From Schlesneria sp. DSM 10557 (GTDB lineage: Bacteria; Planctomycetota; Planctomycetia; Planctomycetales; Planctomycetaceae), in the NCBI RefSeq assembly GCF_041860085.1, contig NZ_CP124747.1, positions 1,488,001-1,552,000 on the forward strand: a DNA stretch of 64,000 bases, written 5' to 3'. The position numbers were made by a program, and so were the translations under genes. This document shows positions 17,868 through 27,603 of this stretch, piece after piece (within the stretch, counting starts at the first letter, position 1; every line of letters begins with the position of its first letter). Below the pieces are notes generated by a model. It saw nothing but the letters and a program-made list of their open reading frames with translations. It had not been told where the DNA came from and made no database searches.

Positions 17868-18725
17868 ATGTCCACTGCAGCCGCTACGACCGCCGTTCCG
17901 AATCGACTCGTGGTCACACTGTGCACGTACAATGAGCGAGAAAACATCGCCAAGCTTGTTCCGCAAGTGCTGGAGCAGCTTCCCGACGCACATGTGCTCG
18001 TCGTTGACGACAGCTCGCCTGACAGAACTGCCGATGTTGTACGGCAGATGATGGCACAAGATCACCGCATCAAGTTGCTGCTCAGAACGGCCAAAGAGGG
18101 ACTCGGCGCGGCCACCATTGCCGGATTTCAGTGGGCCATCGATCACAACTACGAATTTGTCCTGAACATGGATGCCGATTTCAGCCATCATCCGCGCTAC
18201 CTTCCTGCTTTGAATGGAAGCATGGAAGTCGCTGATATCGGAATTGGCTCCCGGTATGTACCCGGAGGGAGCATCTCGGGATGGAGTCTCACTCGACACT
18301 TCATGAGTCAGTCGATCAACTGGTACTCGCACATCCTGCTTGGGCTGAAGGCTAAAGACTGCAGCGGCGCATTCCGCTGCTACCGCGTCAGCAAATTACA
18401 GGAACTGGACTTCGGCAAGATCCGTTCGAAGGGCTATGCCTTCCAGGAAGAATTCCTCTATCGCTGCACTCGAATTGGCTGCCGCATCGTCGAAACCCCC
18501 ATCCGCTTCGAAGACCGTATCGTTGGACAATCCAAGATCAACATCCCGGAAATCATCCGCTCGCTTCGCGATCTGTTCCTGCTGGGACTGGAAGGGATCC
18601 GCGAAACTCCGGTGACGCACGACGAACCGGCACAGCAGACATTTCCCGCAACGGTGAAGTTTCAGCGCGAGGAGTGCAGCAATTCAGCGCTGCCGATGCC
18701 CAGGCAATCCAGCCGTGCCGCTTAA
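17868..18725 (+). CDS. Family 2 glycosyltransferase, polyprenol-phosphate mannosyltransferase-like
   Basis: The GT-A fold signatures are clear: VVTLCTYNERENI at the N-terminus, VLVVDDSSPDRTADVV for nucleotide-sugar binding, and NMDADFSHHP supplying the DXD metal site. GSRYVPGGSISGW and the later CRIVETPIRFEDR are typical of dolichol/polyprenol-phosphate mannosyltransferases (Dpm1-like). It lacks the C-terminal membrane segments of the longer forms. An AGGAG box lies before the ATG at 17868. It should transfer a sugar, probably mannose, from a nucleotide donor to a lipid carrier at the inner membrane face; the sugar is inferred from family likeness. Confidence 0.88.
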   Translation: MSTAAATTAVPNRLVVTLCTYNERENIAKLVPQVLEQLPDAHVLVVDDSSPDRTADVVRQMMAQDHRIKLLLRTAKEGLGAATIAGFQWAIDHNYEFVLNMDADFSHHPRYLPALNGSMEVADIGIGSRYVPGGSISGWSLTRHFMSQSINWYSHILLGLKAKDCSGAFRCYRVSKLQELDFGKIRSKGYAFQEEFLYRCTRIGCRIVETPIRFEDRIVGQSKINIPEIIRSLRDLFLLGLEGIRETPVTHDEPAQQTFPATVKFQREECSNSALPMPRQSSRAA

Positions 18726-18974
18726 GCACCGTCGTGGAGTTCATTCCCAAGAACGGGCTCGCGAATACCCTCTTCACAGTCAGTCCCAGCAGAATCATCT
18801 GCAGGACAGCGGACACCATCTCGCCAGGTGATCCGCTTGGATCAGTTCACCCCGGCCGATTGTCCAGGAAATCACCTCACCTGACGGGCCAATTCCGGTA
18901 GAGTGAATTCGATTCACGTGCGGATTGATCACATCGACAACGCCAAGAGGCGGGTATTGACCTGGGGCGGGAAT

Positions 18975-19874
18975 ATGCTGAAAAAGCGACTTGGAAGAAC
19001 CGGACTGGAAGTCAGTCAGCTCGGTTACGGAAGCATGGGACTTCGCGGTCCTCGGACGTGGGGGGTGCGAGTCGTCAGTGACGAAGCGGCCGATCGTTTT
19101 CTGAATCTGGTTCTCGATTCGGGGATCAACTTCATCGACACGGCTCCGGACTACGGCATCACGGAACAGCGAATCGGGCAGTTTATCGGTCAGCGACGCT
19201 CCGAATATTTTCTGGCCACAAAATGTGGTTGTGCACCCATCCAGCATGCTGACCATCTGGAGACCAGGCATACCTGGAGTCAGGATGTCATCACCAGAAA
19301 TCTCGAAAGCAGCCTGCATCAACTTCAAACCGATCATCTCGACATTCTGCAATTCCACGGTGGAGATGCGGACAGCTTGCAGCGAAACGGCCTGATCGAC
19401 CTGCTGCTGAACTTCAAATCGCAGGGGCTGATCCGGTTCATGGGTGTTTCAAGCAGTCTGCCCGAGTTGCCGGGCATGATTGCACTCAACGTCTTTGACA
19501 CATTCCAGATTCCGTACTCCTGCCTGGCCCCAGAGCACCATGATCTGATTACTCAGGCGGCGGAGACGGGAGCGGGGATCATTATCCGGGGCGGAATCGC
19601 TCAAGGGGGCCCCGATGCCGAGATACAGCGTCCCGCACTCAATGATGTCTGGACACGTGCCCGGCTCGATGAGGTTCTGCCGACAGGGATGAAACGGGCA
19701 GAACTCGTGTTGCGGTACACTCTCACTCATCCCTGCTGCCACACCACGATCGTCGGGACGTGCAACCCGGAACACCTTTCCGAGAACCTCGCGGCTGCTG
19801 CGGCCGGCCCTTTGTCGCAGGACCTTTACGATGAAGTTCGAAAACGTGTCGCCCGACTTTTGCGCGACGCGTGA
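18975..19874 (+). CDS. Aldo/keto reductase family protein
   Basis: The sequence shows an aldo/keto reductase barrel, with LGRTGLEVSQLGYGSMGL at the start and the likely catalytic set Asp and Tyr in FIDTAPDYG, Lys in LATKCG and His in LQFHGGD. These enzymes use NADPH to reduce carbonyl compounds. I begin the gene at the ATG at 18975, which aligns with the usual family N-terminus; the frame is open to a GTG at 18903, but that extension is not family-like. The substrate is unknown. It converges on the permease-like gene, ending 10 bp from that gene's stop. Confidence 0.88.
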   Translation: MLKKRLGRTGLEVSQLGYGSMGLRGPRTWGVRVVSDEAADRFLNLVLDSGINFIDTAPDYGITEQRIGQFIGQRRSEYFLATKCGCAPIQHADHLETRHTWSQDVITRNLESSLHQLQTDHLDILQFHGGDADSLQRNGLIDLLLNFKSQGLIRFMGVSSSLPELPGMIALNVFDTFQIPYSCLAPEHHDLITQAAETGAGIIIRGGIAQGGPDAEIQRPALNDVWTRARLDEVLPTGMKRAELVLRYTLTHPCCHTTIVGTCNPEHLSENLAAAAAGPLSQDLYDEVRKRVARLLRDA

Positions 19875-19883
19875 GGTGACCAG

Positions 19884-21416
19884 CTATTCGTCGCTCCAGG
19901 TATTCAGTTTCCAGCGAACTTGCCAATGAAATACGACAATCGTGGCGATGAGAATGGCGAGATTTCCGGAGAACGCAACTTCCGAGGAAAGTGCCAGCCA
20001 GCTACTGATGATGATGAAAATTAAAACAATAAACAGCAGTAGCAAACTGGGTCCGGCCCACCAGTTCCTGGAATAAAGCTGAGTGATCACCGAGATTTGC
20101 ATCAACAGCACACCGAAAAGAAGCGCGATAGCCAAAACCATCATCATCGCAGTCGGATTGGTGATAGTTCCAGCCATCACCGCGCAGAGAAGCGGAATGA
20201 GCAGGCCGTCGAACTCCCAGACTGCTGCGCGGAATTTCTCGACGATCACTTGCATGGGGTCCGAGGGAAGCAGCATCAGGCTGTTCCACGTCTGATGTCG
20301 AAACTCTGCTGTGACCAGGGCATCGAAACGGACGGTTATCGCCAGGATGAAAAGGCAAGTCGCGGCGATTCCCGTAACCAGAGCCTCTCCCTTCGCAATC
20401 GCCAACACGACACCAATCAAGATCAAAAAAGCCATCACTCGCCAGCAGGATCGGGAAAAATTTCCCCCTCCCAGGATGTACTGGTCCTTCCATCGCAAAG
20501 GACGATCAGTGCAGCGGGGTCGCATGAAGTGAGGAGTGGAGTTCATGAGATCGACTTCCGACGTGTCCTTTGCGATCTGGTTCCCCTCGATGGTCACTCG
20601 AAATCTTCTCTGCATGGTCAGCACTGCCCGCCAGATGCAGATCGAACCTGTCATCAGATGCAGCCAGTAAGAGATGTCTAAGCACGAGAACGTGCCGGGA
20701 AAAATGAGAGTTCGAGTCACGGCAACGATCGGTGTCAGATTGATCATCGCGACCATGCCCTGGTGCCAATCGAGAAAGCCCATCACGGCCCCGGCAAATC
20801 CGAACAGAAAATTGTACAGAATCCCCCATGCCAGCGTTGCGACTGCGGCCGCTCTGTCCGGATTGCCTTTTGGCTTTGAGGAAACGCTGGAGATCAGCGC
20901 AAATCCCGACATCAACACCGTCAGCAGAAACAGCCAGCTCACTGCCGCAAATGCGATCCCAGTATCCAATGGCCCCATCGTCAGTACGAAGCCCCATAAC
21001 GGGACCAGCAGCAGCAGCGACAGCAGAATCGTCAACCAGCGACATAAGGATTTGCAGAAAATCAACGTGACCGGATCGATCCCCGTCAGCTTCACTAAGT
21101 CATTCAGTTCGTCAGAAACCTCCCAGCAGACCGCTCCGGAAACATGACGGATGCTCCCCAGCACAAGACTGAATGCGGCAACTCCCCACAGTGCCCGCTG
21201 TAGATGAATTCCTAATCCGGGATACCAGGTTGCCGCCATCAGCTTGAGCACGACTCCGGCGAGGAAGATCGGAGTGAGCAATACGAAAAAGTTCCAGCCC
21301 CGCACGGCTTCACGCTGAAGACACCAATACAGGAACACCCCGGTTCGCACTCTCTCAGAGATTAACTCCATTCGCCCGTGGAGATGATCCGGACAGATCG
21401 ATTCGGAATCATCCAT
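19884..21416 (-). CDS. Multi-pass ABC-2-like permease protein
   Basis: About a dozen hydrophobic segments alternate with short loops over 510 residues, in two halves divided by a polar stretch at about residues 270-310. The pattern resembles ABC-2-type permease subunits, and the later gene at 60171-62096 has a similar two-half layout. An AGGAG box sits nine bases before the ATG at 21416. It follows a large exported protein on the same strand after 37 bp, so the two are probably co-transcribed. No ATP-binding partner lies beside it. A transport role is inferred from topology only. Confidence 0.7.
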   Translation of the reverse strand: MDDSESICPDHLHGRMELISERVRTGVFLYWCLQREAVRGWNFFVLLTPIFLAGVVLKLMAATWYPGLGIHLQRALWGVAAFSLVLGSIRHVSGAVCWEVSDELNDLVKLTGIDPVTLIFCKSLCRWLTILLSLLLLVPLWGFVLTMGPLDTGIAFAAVSWLFLLTVLMSGFALISSVSSKPKGNPDRAAAVATLAWGILYNFLFGFAGAVMGFLDWHQGMVAMINLTPIVAVTRTLIFPGTFSCLDISYWLHLMTGSICIWRAVLTMQRRFRVTIEGNQIAKDTSEVDLMNSTPHFMRPRCTDRPLRWKDQYILGGGNFSRSCWRVMAFLILIGVVLAIAKGEALVTGIAATCLFILAITVRFDALVTAEFRHQTWNSLMLLPSDPMQVIVEKFRAAVWEFDGLLIPLLCAVMAGTITNPTAMMMVLAIALLFGVLLMQISVITQLYSRNWWAGPSLLLLFIVLIFIIISSWLALSSEVAFSGNLAILIATIVVFHWQVRWKLNTWSDE

Positions 21417-21453
21417 CAGAACTTCTCCTGCCCGGGACGGGAATCTGCACGAG

Positions 21454-24351
21454 CTATTTGCGACGTTGCAGGGGATTCAACCGTCGCAGGTCCAGCGGTG
21501 AAAACTTGACGGGTTCAAGCGACGGAACAGCGGGTGAAGGGACATCGTAGTCCGCTTCCAACTCGACCGCCACAATCCGCAGATCGTCCAGCAGAATTTC
21601 CCCCAATCCCTGCAGTGCGATGGTCACTGACATGTCCTGAGATTCTGGGACCGGGCGTATCAATTCAAATTGCCGCCAGTCTTGAGCGGCCTTGAGCCTC
21701 ACCGCCCCCGATTTTCCCAGCAGGCTGTCGTAGATGAGAGCCCCTTCAATGCTCCCCACGATCGTCGCGGGAATTTTGACCCAGCCTGTGATCTTCACGA
21801 ACTGACCTTTGTGAACCGTAACACTGGGGGAAACGACGGTCACCGGAGCACTCGAAATGACACTGGGAACTGGTCCGCCCGGTAGCGGGCTCGCCGCGAG
21901 TCTCAAACTGAAATCACCCTGTCTGGCGACGTGGTGCAGTTCGGCGATGGACTGGACGGTCTCAAGCATCGATTGCTCATGCTTCCAATGCTCTCCGATC
22001 AGAGTTTTGATGTCTTCGAACTCACCGGACGGAAGCAGATTCTCTTCCGAGTCCAGCGAGCCGAGCTGACCGATCCGTCTCATCAGACTCCAGTGCTCGG
22101 GAAGTGACTGAAACGATACGGCCCAGGGGCTCGAAGTGACATTCGGCATCGACTGAATGGCGTACTCCCAGTGGTTTCTCTGCAAGAGACGAGCAAACTG
22201 GAGTGCTTCCGACGCGTGCTGCTGTGCTTCAAAGTAGTTACCCGCCTGCATTGCAGACTCGGCTTTGTCCAGTTGCTGCCTCGCATCAGAAATCAGTTGC
22301 GGCGATTCCGGTCGACCAACCCCCATTCCCTGAAGTGTCTGGTCGATTTCGAGAACGCGGGCCATTTTCAACTTCGCCAGTTCGACACAGAGGTAGGCGC
22401 TTCGATCTTGAATGCTGGCGATCTGTTCGTTCAGTTCCGCGACGAGTTGCTGGTCCGACGTCAGCAGGATCGCGGCTGTCTGATCCAACCGTGGAAGACT
22501 GATCTTCACACCTCCTGCGGCCGGTTCGCGATTGAGATTTCTGAGGCGGCCGGTCGTTGTGATCTCCCATGCCGCTGCTGTCTCCCCCCCACCGGGAACG
22601 ATGATCGACATATTCCGAGCGGCGAGTGGCCCAGGCACAAACTGGCTGTTTTCTTCGAGCCACATTGGCAACAGCAGGGCCCCCCGGTCCGATCCGATCA
22701 TTGCCGCCTTGAGTTCACGTGATTGGTTCGCAGCCAAGATCTTCGCATTCCTCGCGCGACTTGCCGGACTGGCCGGGGGAGTAACAGGCCGAATTCCCCG
22801 AACGCCGATACTGTACTGCTGGCGTGGGGTATCGATGGCAAATGTGACCAGTTCGGGCTTACCACCCGATGCAATCCAGGGCTCGAAGAGTTGGAGTTCG
22901 AGATTCAGTTGCGACAGAGCCAGCAGTCGCTCACGTGCAGCCGGCGAGTCCTCGTCTAACGGAGTCGTCGTCCAGAAACCCAGTCCACGGCAACCCGCCC
23001 CCAAAGCGGCGTAGACCTGTAGCCGGATCTGTTCAGGCTCCAGCATCGGTCGCGTCCGCACGCCTCGAGCCAGATCGCTGACCTGAGGTGCCGGTTCCGT
23101 TTGAATCCAGGTAAAGCAGAATGAATCAGGCCACGCCTGCTCGCGTCGTTGAATCATCCAGTCACGATAGTCGGCCAGCGAGCAGATGCTGTGAATGACA
23201 TGTCGACTGACTCCTAGCATGTCAACGTGCCGGGATACGAGCCGCTCGTTCTCGATCACATCTGCGGCAATGGGTCGCCGAACGCCCCGATCGGCGTCCC
23301 GGATCTGGTTGGTCCAGCTCGTCAGCTTGGGAGGACCATCCAGTTTCATGCGTGCTCCCAGCATCCAGAAAAGGACCGAAGACGTGTTCGTGCCGAATGG
23401 AAGCAGGCTGGCATCTTCAGAATCCAGTGCCTCACCGTCAGCCCCCTTTGCGTAGGGAGGTGCCGCAGTGACCCACAGCCCTTGCCGACGAAGTTGTCCG
23501 GTGACGACAGAATCTTCAAAATCAGGTACCCAGACGACATTGGCGCCGGCATCGGCCAGGACCTCCGGGCGCTCGTTCTGGTAGGTGATCATCCGGGGAA
23601 AGAACGGGCGATCCTCGACTGAAAGTCGGTGCAGTCGAAACTGAACAGGAATTCGTGCCGCGGCGACCGCCGGCCGCGGATTGTCGGTTGACTTCCCGGC
23701 CTGCTGAATCGATTCCGGGTCCATTCCCTTAAGTGTTTTTTCGTAAGCGACAAACGGCCTTACCGACAAATCATCCAAAGCAACGTCAGTGGGACCGGGT
23801 GGAAGCTGTCCCCCCAGAATCACTTGGTCGACGTACATCTCCCGCGGGTCACGAGTGATCTGTTTGAGCGCCCGCTTCAGTTGCAGTTGTTCTCGAACAG
23901 CCCGTTCCTTCGTCTGGCATTTCAATTGTTGCCACTGCCCCGGAGTCCGGTACTGGTCCCCGACAATGATGAGCGTGCACGGCGAATTGGTCTCAGGATC
24001 GATAAACTCGGGGAGGATGACTTTCAATGCGAGTGAAAATCCTTCCCGGTCCGATTTCACCCACACCGCCACCTCAAGCTCATCCAGTACAGTGGCGGGG
24101 GGTAATGGATGTTCAATCCGAACGGGCGTATTCTCTTTGAGGGAATTAACGCGAATGACTTCTGCGCCCCCCTCGCGACCCGCCCCACGTCGGCGCTGGT
24201 GGATCGCAAGACTTGCATCCTGTGCGCGCAGCCGCACCTGCCACGAATTTTCCGGCCCTTCAAATTCGGCCGTAAAATCCCCTGCATTAAGACTTGTTCG
24301 TGGAAGAAACCACAACGCCAACAGCACGACGATGAATGTCAATTTTGGCAT
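21454..24351 (-). CDS. Large exported protein with a possible glycoside-hydrolase-like barrel
   Basis: A cleavable signal peptide (MPKLTFIVVLLALWF onward, ending near SLNAGD) argues for the ATG at 24351; the frame extends to 24414 without a ribosome site. An N-terminal beta-rich segment at about residues 25-190 may bind a ligand. The middle, about 240-520, has TIM-barrel-like features such as ITYQNERPEVLADAGANVVW and LGAGCRGLGFWTTTPLDED, resembling GH42-type folds. A helical stretch follows, and the C-terminal part includes ITGWVKIPATIVGSIEGAL and LGEILLDDLRIVAVE, typical of a carbohydrate-binding beta-sandwich. No catalytic acid pair can be assigned with confidence. The permease-like gene downstream suggests a shared role. 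Confidence 0.7.
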   Translation of the reverse strand: MPKLTFIVVLLALWFLPRTSLNAGDFTAEFEGPENSWQVRLRAQDASLAIHQRRRGAGREGGAEVIRVNSLKENTPVRIEHPLPPATVLDELEVAVWVKSDREGFSLALKVILPEFIDPETNSPCTLIIVGDQYRTPGQWQQLKCQTKERAVREQLQLKRALKQITRDPREMYVDQVILGGQLPPGPTDVALDDLSVRPFVAYEKTLKGMDPESIQQAGKSTDNPRPAVAAARIPVQFRLHRLSVEDRPFFPRMITYQNERPEVLADAGANVVWVPDFEDSVVTGQLRRQGLWVTAAPPYAKGADGEALDSEDASLLPFGTNTSSVLFWMLGARMKLDGPPKLTSWTNQIRDADRGVRRPIAADVIENERLVSRHVDMLGVSRHVIHSICSLADYRDWMIQRREQAWPDSFCFTWIQTEPAPQVSDLARGVRTRPMLEPEQIRLQVYAALGAGCRGLGFWTTTPLDEDSPAARERLLALSQLNLELQLFEPWIASGGKPELVTFAIDTPRQQYSIGVRGIRPVTPPASPASRARNAKILAANQSRELKAAMIGSDRGALLLPMWLEENSQFVPGPLAARNMSIIVPGGGETAAAWEITTTGRLRNLNREPAAGGVKISLPRLDQTAAILLTSDQQLVAELNEQIASIQDRSAYLCVELAKLKMARVLEIDQTLQGMGVGRPESPQLISDARQQLDKAESAMQAGNYFEAQQHASEALQFARLLQRNHWEYAIQSMPNVTSSPWAVSFQSLPEHWSLMRRIGQLGSLDSEENLLPSGEFEDIKTLIGEHWKHEQSMLETVQSIAELHHVARQGDFSLRLAASPLPGGPVPSVISSAPVTVVSPSVTVHKGQFVKITGWVKIPATIVGSIEGALIYDSLLGKSGAVRLKAAQDWRQFELIRPVPESQDMSVTIALQGLGEILLDDLRIVAVELEADYDVPSPAVPSLEPVKFSPLDLRRLNPLQRRK

Positions 24352-24736
24352 GAATGGACTCGTCCCTGAGTACAAACTGGTCGGCTTCAAAGTCGCTTCG
24401 TTTCTGCAATCCAATTCGAGAGCGAATCTGACGGCATAACTTGTATAACCGATCAGATCCCCACTCCGGTGCGGTGCGACCGCACCATCTGGGCAAATTC
24501 AATGATACACTCGCTTGTCGGCAATCCTTTTCGAGCGAGTTAAGTCGATAATCCTAATGGACTTCCCAAGAATCGCCTAGGTGAATTGTGACGGGACGGA
24601 ACAATCGGCCGCAGATCCGCAAAACTGTGACGCCGACCAGTTTTTTGATTGTGAACGCTCCTGTCTGCAGAACACAATCGAATCACGAAGGCATGAGCCA
24701 GAGTACTGTACAAATTATGGCGAGAAGGAATCATTC

Positions 24737-25027
24737 GTGAGCCCAAGTAATCGACGGTTCAACATCCCAACTCCACAGGACGACGATGTCGTGCCTGAGG
24801 AGTTGTCTGAACTTGGACAATTGATTGACACGCTCTCGCCGACCCGGCCTCCGGAACTGGAAGTCGCCTTCCAACGCGTTCTGAACACGGCTCTCCGCCG
24901 CAATCAGACTCTGGAACGCGTACAGGAAGCCCTCTCACAACTGCGAGTCGATATCAAATATTTGATGTTTGATCTCGAGATTACTCGCCGCGAGCGGGAC
25001 GAACTGCGTCAACGGATGGAAGGCTAA
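24737..25027 (+). CDS. Small coiled-coil protein, unknown function
   Basis: This protein of about 97 residues starts at a GTG at 24737 that has GAAGGAA six bases upstream; the frame is open from 24581, but that part has no ribosome site and an odd Cys-rich composition. After a polar acidic start (TPQDDDVVPEELSELGQLI), a long helical run (NTALRRNQTLERVQEALSQL, then ITRRERDELRQRM) has heptad spacing expected of a coiled coil. No family is recognised. It stands alone, with leftward genes on both sides. Confidence 0.65.
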   Translation: MSPSNRRFNIPTPQDDDVVPEELSELGQLIDTLSPTRPPELEVAFQRVLNTALRRNQTLERVQEALSQLRVDIKYLMFDLEITRRERDELRQRMEG

Positions 25028-25315
25028 TCCTGCGGGTTAGTTACTTTGAAACTCTTTCCTGTCCGGCAAGTGTCCGCGGAACCCTTTCCTGTTGGAACAG
25101 GTCGTCCGTGCCGGCCGATGGTGGGTATCAACGCAGGGGTCCCATCGGCATTCCCTCCGAATGATGGATGTCCATAACTGGATTTTCGGGCCTGATGGCA
25201 CTGCTTCCGGGTCGTCCGCGAAGTGACGTTTTTCTCGTTATTGGCGCGGGACAAAGCTCTGCGCCACTGAGCACAGTCCTTCAGTGGCAGCCAATTGTGA
25301 TTCCTTGACGATGCC
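25028..25315. other. Intergenic region, nothing recognised
   Basis: Frames across this 288-bp stretch overlap the kinase gene end out of phase and show no family-like residues. I see no clear hairpin with a U-tract here. Confidence 0.4.
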
Positions 25316-26998
25316 CTACAGGTGAGGCTGGTCACCGTTCGTCTCTGGGACCGACGCCATCGGTCTCTGCACTTTGGCGCGCCGACGCTGAAGAACAAAG
25401 TCGTTTAAGGCGTCTTTCAAACTTTCCGGCTCCACAGGTTTTACGAAATGCCGGTGGAATCCCGCACCTTCTGTTTTTCGCCGGTCGTCGTCCTGTCCGT
25501 AGCCACTGAGGGCAATCAGATAGACATCCGACAAATTCGGCTCGGCTCGCAATGCATTCGCGAGTGAATATCCATCGATTGCGCCTGGAAGTCCCAGATC
25601 CGAGATGACGACCTCGGGCAATACCGACAATGCCAGCGCCAATCCCTCAGGGCCGTCATGTGCAACGCACACATCGTGGCCCATCAGGGTCAGCAGCATT
25701 TTGAGTGTGATGGCGGCATCGCGATTGTCTTCTACCAGCAGAATTCGTAACCGGCATTCTTCGTCCTGCGAGCTGTCACTCGCCAGCTTTTCAAGCTTTC
25801 CGATCGAATCTGGTTCGAGTGGAATCCGGAGCGTGAATTTGGAGCCTTTACCAACTCCATCGCTCTCGGCCACGACCGACCCGGAATGAAGCTCCACCAG
25901 ACCTTTAACCAGCGCGAGGCCCAGTCCGAGGCCACCTTTGTCACGATCCAGCTTCTGGTCCGCCTGGGAAAAGGGCTCGAAAAGATTCTGAAGTACGGCC
26001 TCGTCCAGTCCCACCCCGGTGTCTCGAACGAAAATGACGGCCTGCGATGTCTGCACATCAGGCCAGGCTGAGATTTCAACTAACCCGCCGCGCGGCGTAA
26101 ATTTGGCCGCGTTGTGCAGCAGATTACCGAAGATCTGGGCAATTCGAATTGGATCGCCAGAAGCCCACATCGGGGCTGCTGCCACATTCAGCTTCAGGGT
26201 GACCCCCGCGTCCGCCAGTGTCTGACGGTAGTCTTCTGTGGTTTGTCGCACGATTGCACCCAGATCGCACCGCTCAATCCGCAGGGCAATTTTCCCGCGC
26301 GCGATTCTTGCCACATCCAGCAGATCATCCACCAGACGGACCATGTGCGTTACCTGGCGGAAGATGATCTCGCGCGTCTGAGCGATCTCGACTTCTGTTA
26401 CGCCTGGAAGCCTCAGGATTTCAACTGCGTTCCTGACCGGTGCAAGCGGGTTGCGCAATTCGTGCGCCAGCATAGCCAGAAAGTCGTCTTTCCTTTGGTC
26501 GGCGTCACGCAGCGCCTGCGCGTACATCAGGCTTTCTTTTAACAGCCGCTTGATCTCTTCCGACGCGGTTTTGAGTTCATCCCGTTGATGAGCGACTTCC
26601 TGACGCTGTTTGAAGAGCTCAAAGAAAACCTCAGCCTTGCTTTTGATCACGTCGGCTTCGATTGGCTTTTGAAGGAAATCGACCGCTCCCGCCTCGTACC
26701 CGCGAAAACGCCGATTCCAGTCCGAAGCCCCCGCCGTCAGAAAAATGATCGGAACGCGCCGAGTCCGCTCGCTTCCACGCATGAGTTCCGCCAGTTCAAA
26801 TCCATCCATTCCCGGCATCTGAACATCGACGATGGCAAGAGCGACTTCCTTCTGAAGCAAATACTCAAGCGCTTCGACACCCGATCGGGCTTTCAGTAGA
26901 ACCAGCCCCTCACGCCGTAGCAGTGCTTCGAGCGCGAAGAGATTCTCTTCCAGATCGTCAACAAGCAAAAAATAAACGGGTTCAACGGCGCTAGTCAT
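25316..26998 (-). CDS. Receiver-histidine kinase-receiver hybrid signalling protein
   Basis: The order is an N-terminal receiver (FLLVDDLEENL, phospho-acceptor Asp in LAIVDVQMPGMDG), a helical linker, a HisKA domain with the phospho-accepting His in MLAHELRNPLAPVRN, an ATP-binding domain (FGNLLHNAAKFTPRG for the N box, RDTGVGL and GGLGLGLALVKGLVELH for G boxes), and a second receiver (ILLVEDNRDAAI, Asp in VVISDLGLPG). No membrane segment is present, so it is soluble. It is last of four genes; its ATG at 26998 overlaps the cheB stop in an ATGA, which implies translational coupling. The frame extends upstream to 27067, but the overlap start fits better. It may integrate the hybrid kinase's output. 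Confidence 0.93.
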   Translation of the reverse strand: MTSAVEPVYFLLVDDLEENLFALEALLRREGLVLLKARSGVEALEYLLQKEVALAIVDVQMPGMDGFELAELMRGSERTRRVPIIFLTAGASDWNRRFRGYEAGAVDFLQKPIEADVIKSKAEVFFELFKQRQEVAHQRDELKTASEEIKRLLKESLMYAQALRDADQRKDDFLAMLAHELRNPLAPVRNAVEILRLPGVTEVEIAQTREIIFRQVTHMVRLVDDLLDVARIARGKIALRIERCDLGAIVRQTTEDYRQTLADAGVTLKLNVAAAPMWASGDPIRIAQIFGNLLHNAAKFTPRGGLVEISAWPDVQTSQAVIFVRDTGVGLDEAVLQNLFEPFSQADQKLDRDKGGLGLGLALVKGLVELHSGSVVAESDGVGKGSKFTLRIPLEPDSIGKLEKLASDSSQDEECRLRILLVEDNRDAAITLKMLLTLMGHDVCVAHDGPEGLALALSVLPEVVISDLGLPGAIDGYSLANALRAEPNLSDVYLIALSGYGQDDDRRKTEGAGFHRHFVKPVEPESLKDALNDFVLQRRRAKVQRPMASVPETNGDQPHL

Positions 26999-27603
26999 CG
27001 CTGCAACACGGCCTCCATCAGGTAGGTTGCAATCTGTTGGAGGGTAAGGGCTCGAGCGTGAGTGCACGCATCGAGTGCTGACTGTGGCATTTCCCGAGCG
27101 AATGCCGTATCGGGTAATTGGACCAGAGCTGTACCACCGGCGTCTTCAATGGCTTTTAATCCTCGCGCCCCATCGCGGTTCGCTCCGGTTAAGATGACCC
27201 CAATCAGGTTCCGTCCGTAGACATCAGCGGCCGATTCGAACAGCACATCGATCGAGGGACGTGAGAAATACTCCGGTGCCTCGTTCGATAGCGAGAGGCG
27301 CCTGTTTTCTTCCACCAGCAGATGGTAATCGGGGGGTGCGAGATAAACAGTACCACCAGCGAGTGGCTCTTTGTCCTCGGCTTCGCAGACCCTGATCAGA
27401 CACTTGTGGCTCAGGCATTCGGCGATCGAACTTTTCATATCGGGATGCAGGTGCACGACACAGAGAATCGGCACTGAAAACGTCGACGGGAGGGGGGACA
27501 ACAACGTCGAAAGGGCCTCTAAAGCCCCCGCGGACGTACCGATCACAACGGCAGCGACCTGCTGTCGAGATTCTGCCTTCATGGTAGGGGCAAGCCCGTT
27601 CAC
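26995..27603 (-). CDS. cheB: CheB-type methylesterase without receiver domain
   Basis: The protein is only the CheB catalytic domain, about 202 residues. Ser in VVIGTSAGALEAL, His in VVHLHPD and Asp in LTGANRDGARGLK form the expected Ser-His-Asp triad, and FAREMPQSALDA is conserved near the end. It lacks the N-terminal receiver that normally controls CheB, so any control must come from elsewhere, perhaps from its neighbours. Its start overlaps the cheR stop by four bases, and its own stop overlaps the next start. CheB removes methyl groups from chemoreceptor glutamates, but no chemoreceptor is encoded here, so the target may be different. Confidence 0.92.
   Translation of the reverse strand: MNGLAPTMKAESRQQVAAVVIGTSAGALEALSTLLSPLPSTFSVPILCVVHLHPDMKSSIAECLSHKCLIRVCEAEDKEPLAGGTVYLAPPDYHLLVEENRRLSLSNEAPEYFSRPSIDVLFESAADVYGRNLIGVILTGANRDGARGLKAIEDAGGTALVQLPDTAFAREMPQSALDACTHARALTLQQIATYLMEAVLQR

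Noticed and set aside
25024-25398. A 124-residue leftward frame near the end of the kinase operon
   Set aside because: It overlaps the 3' end of the kinase gene out of phase, has a Cys/Arg-rich composition and no ribosome site, and shows no family-like residues.
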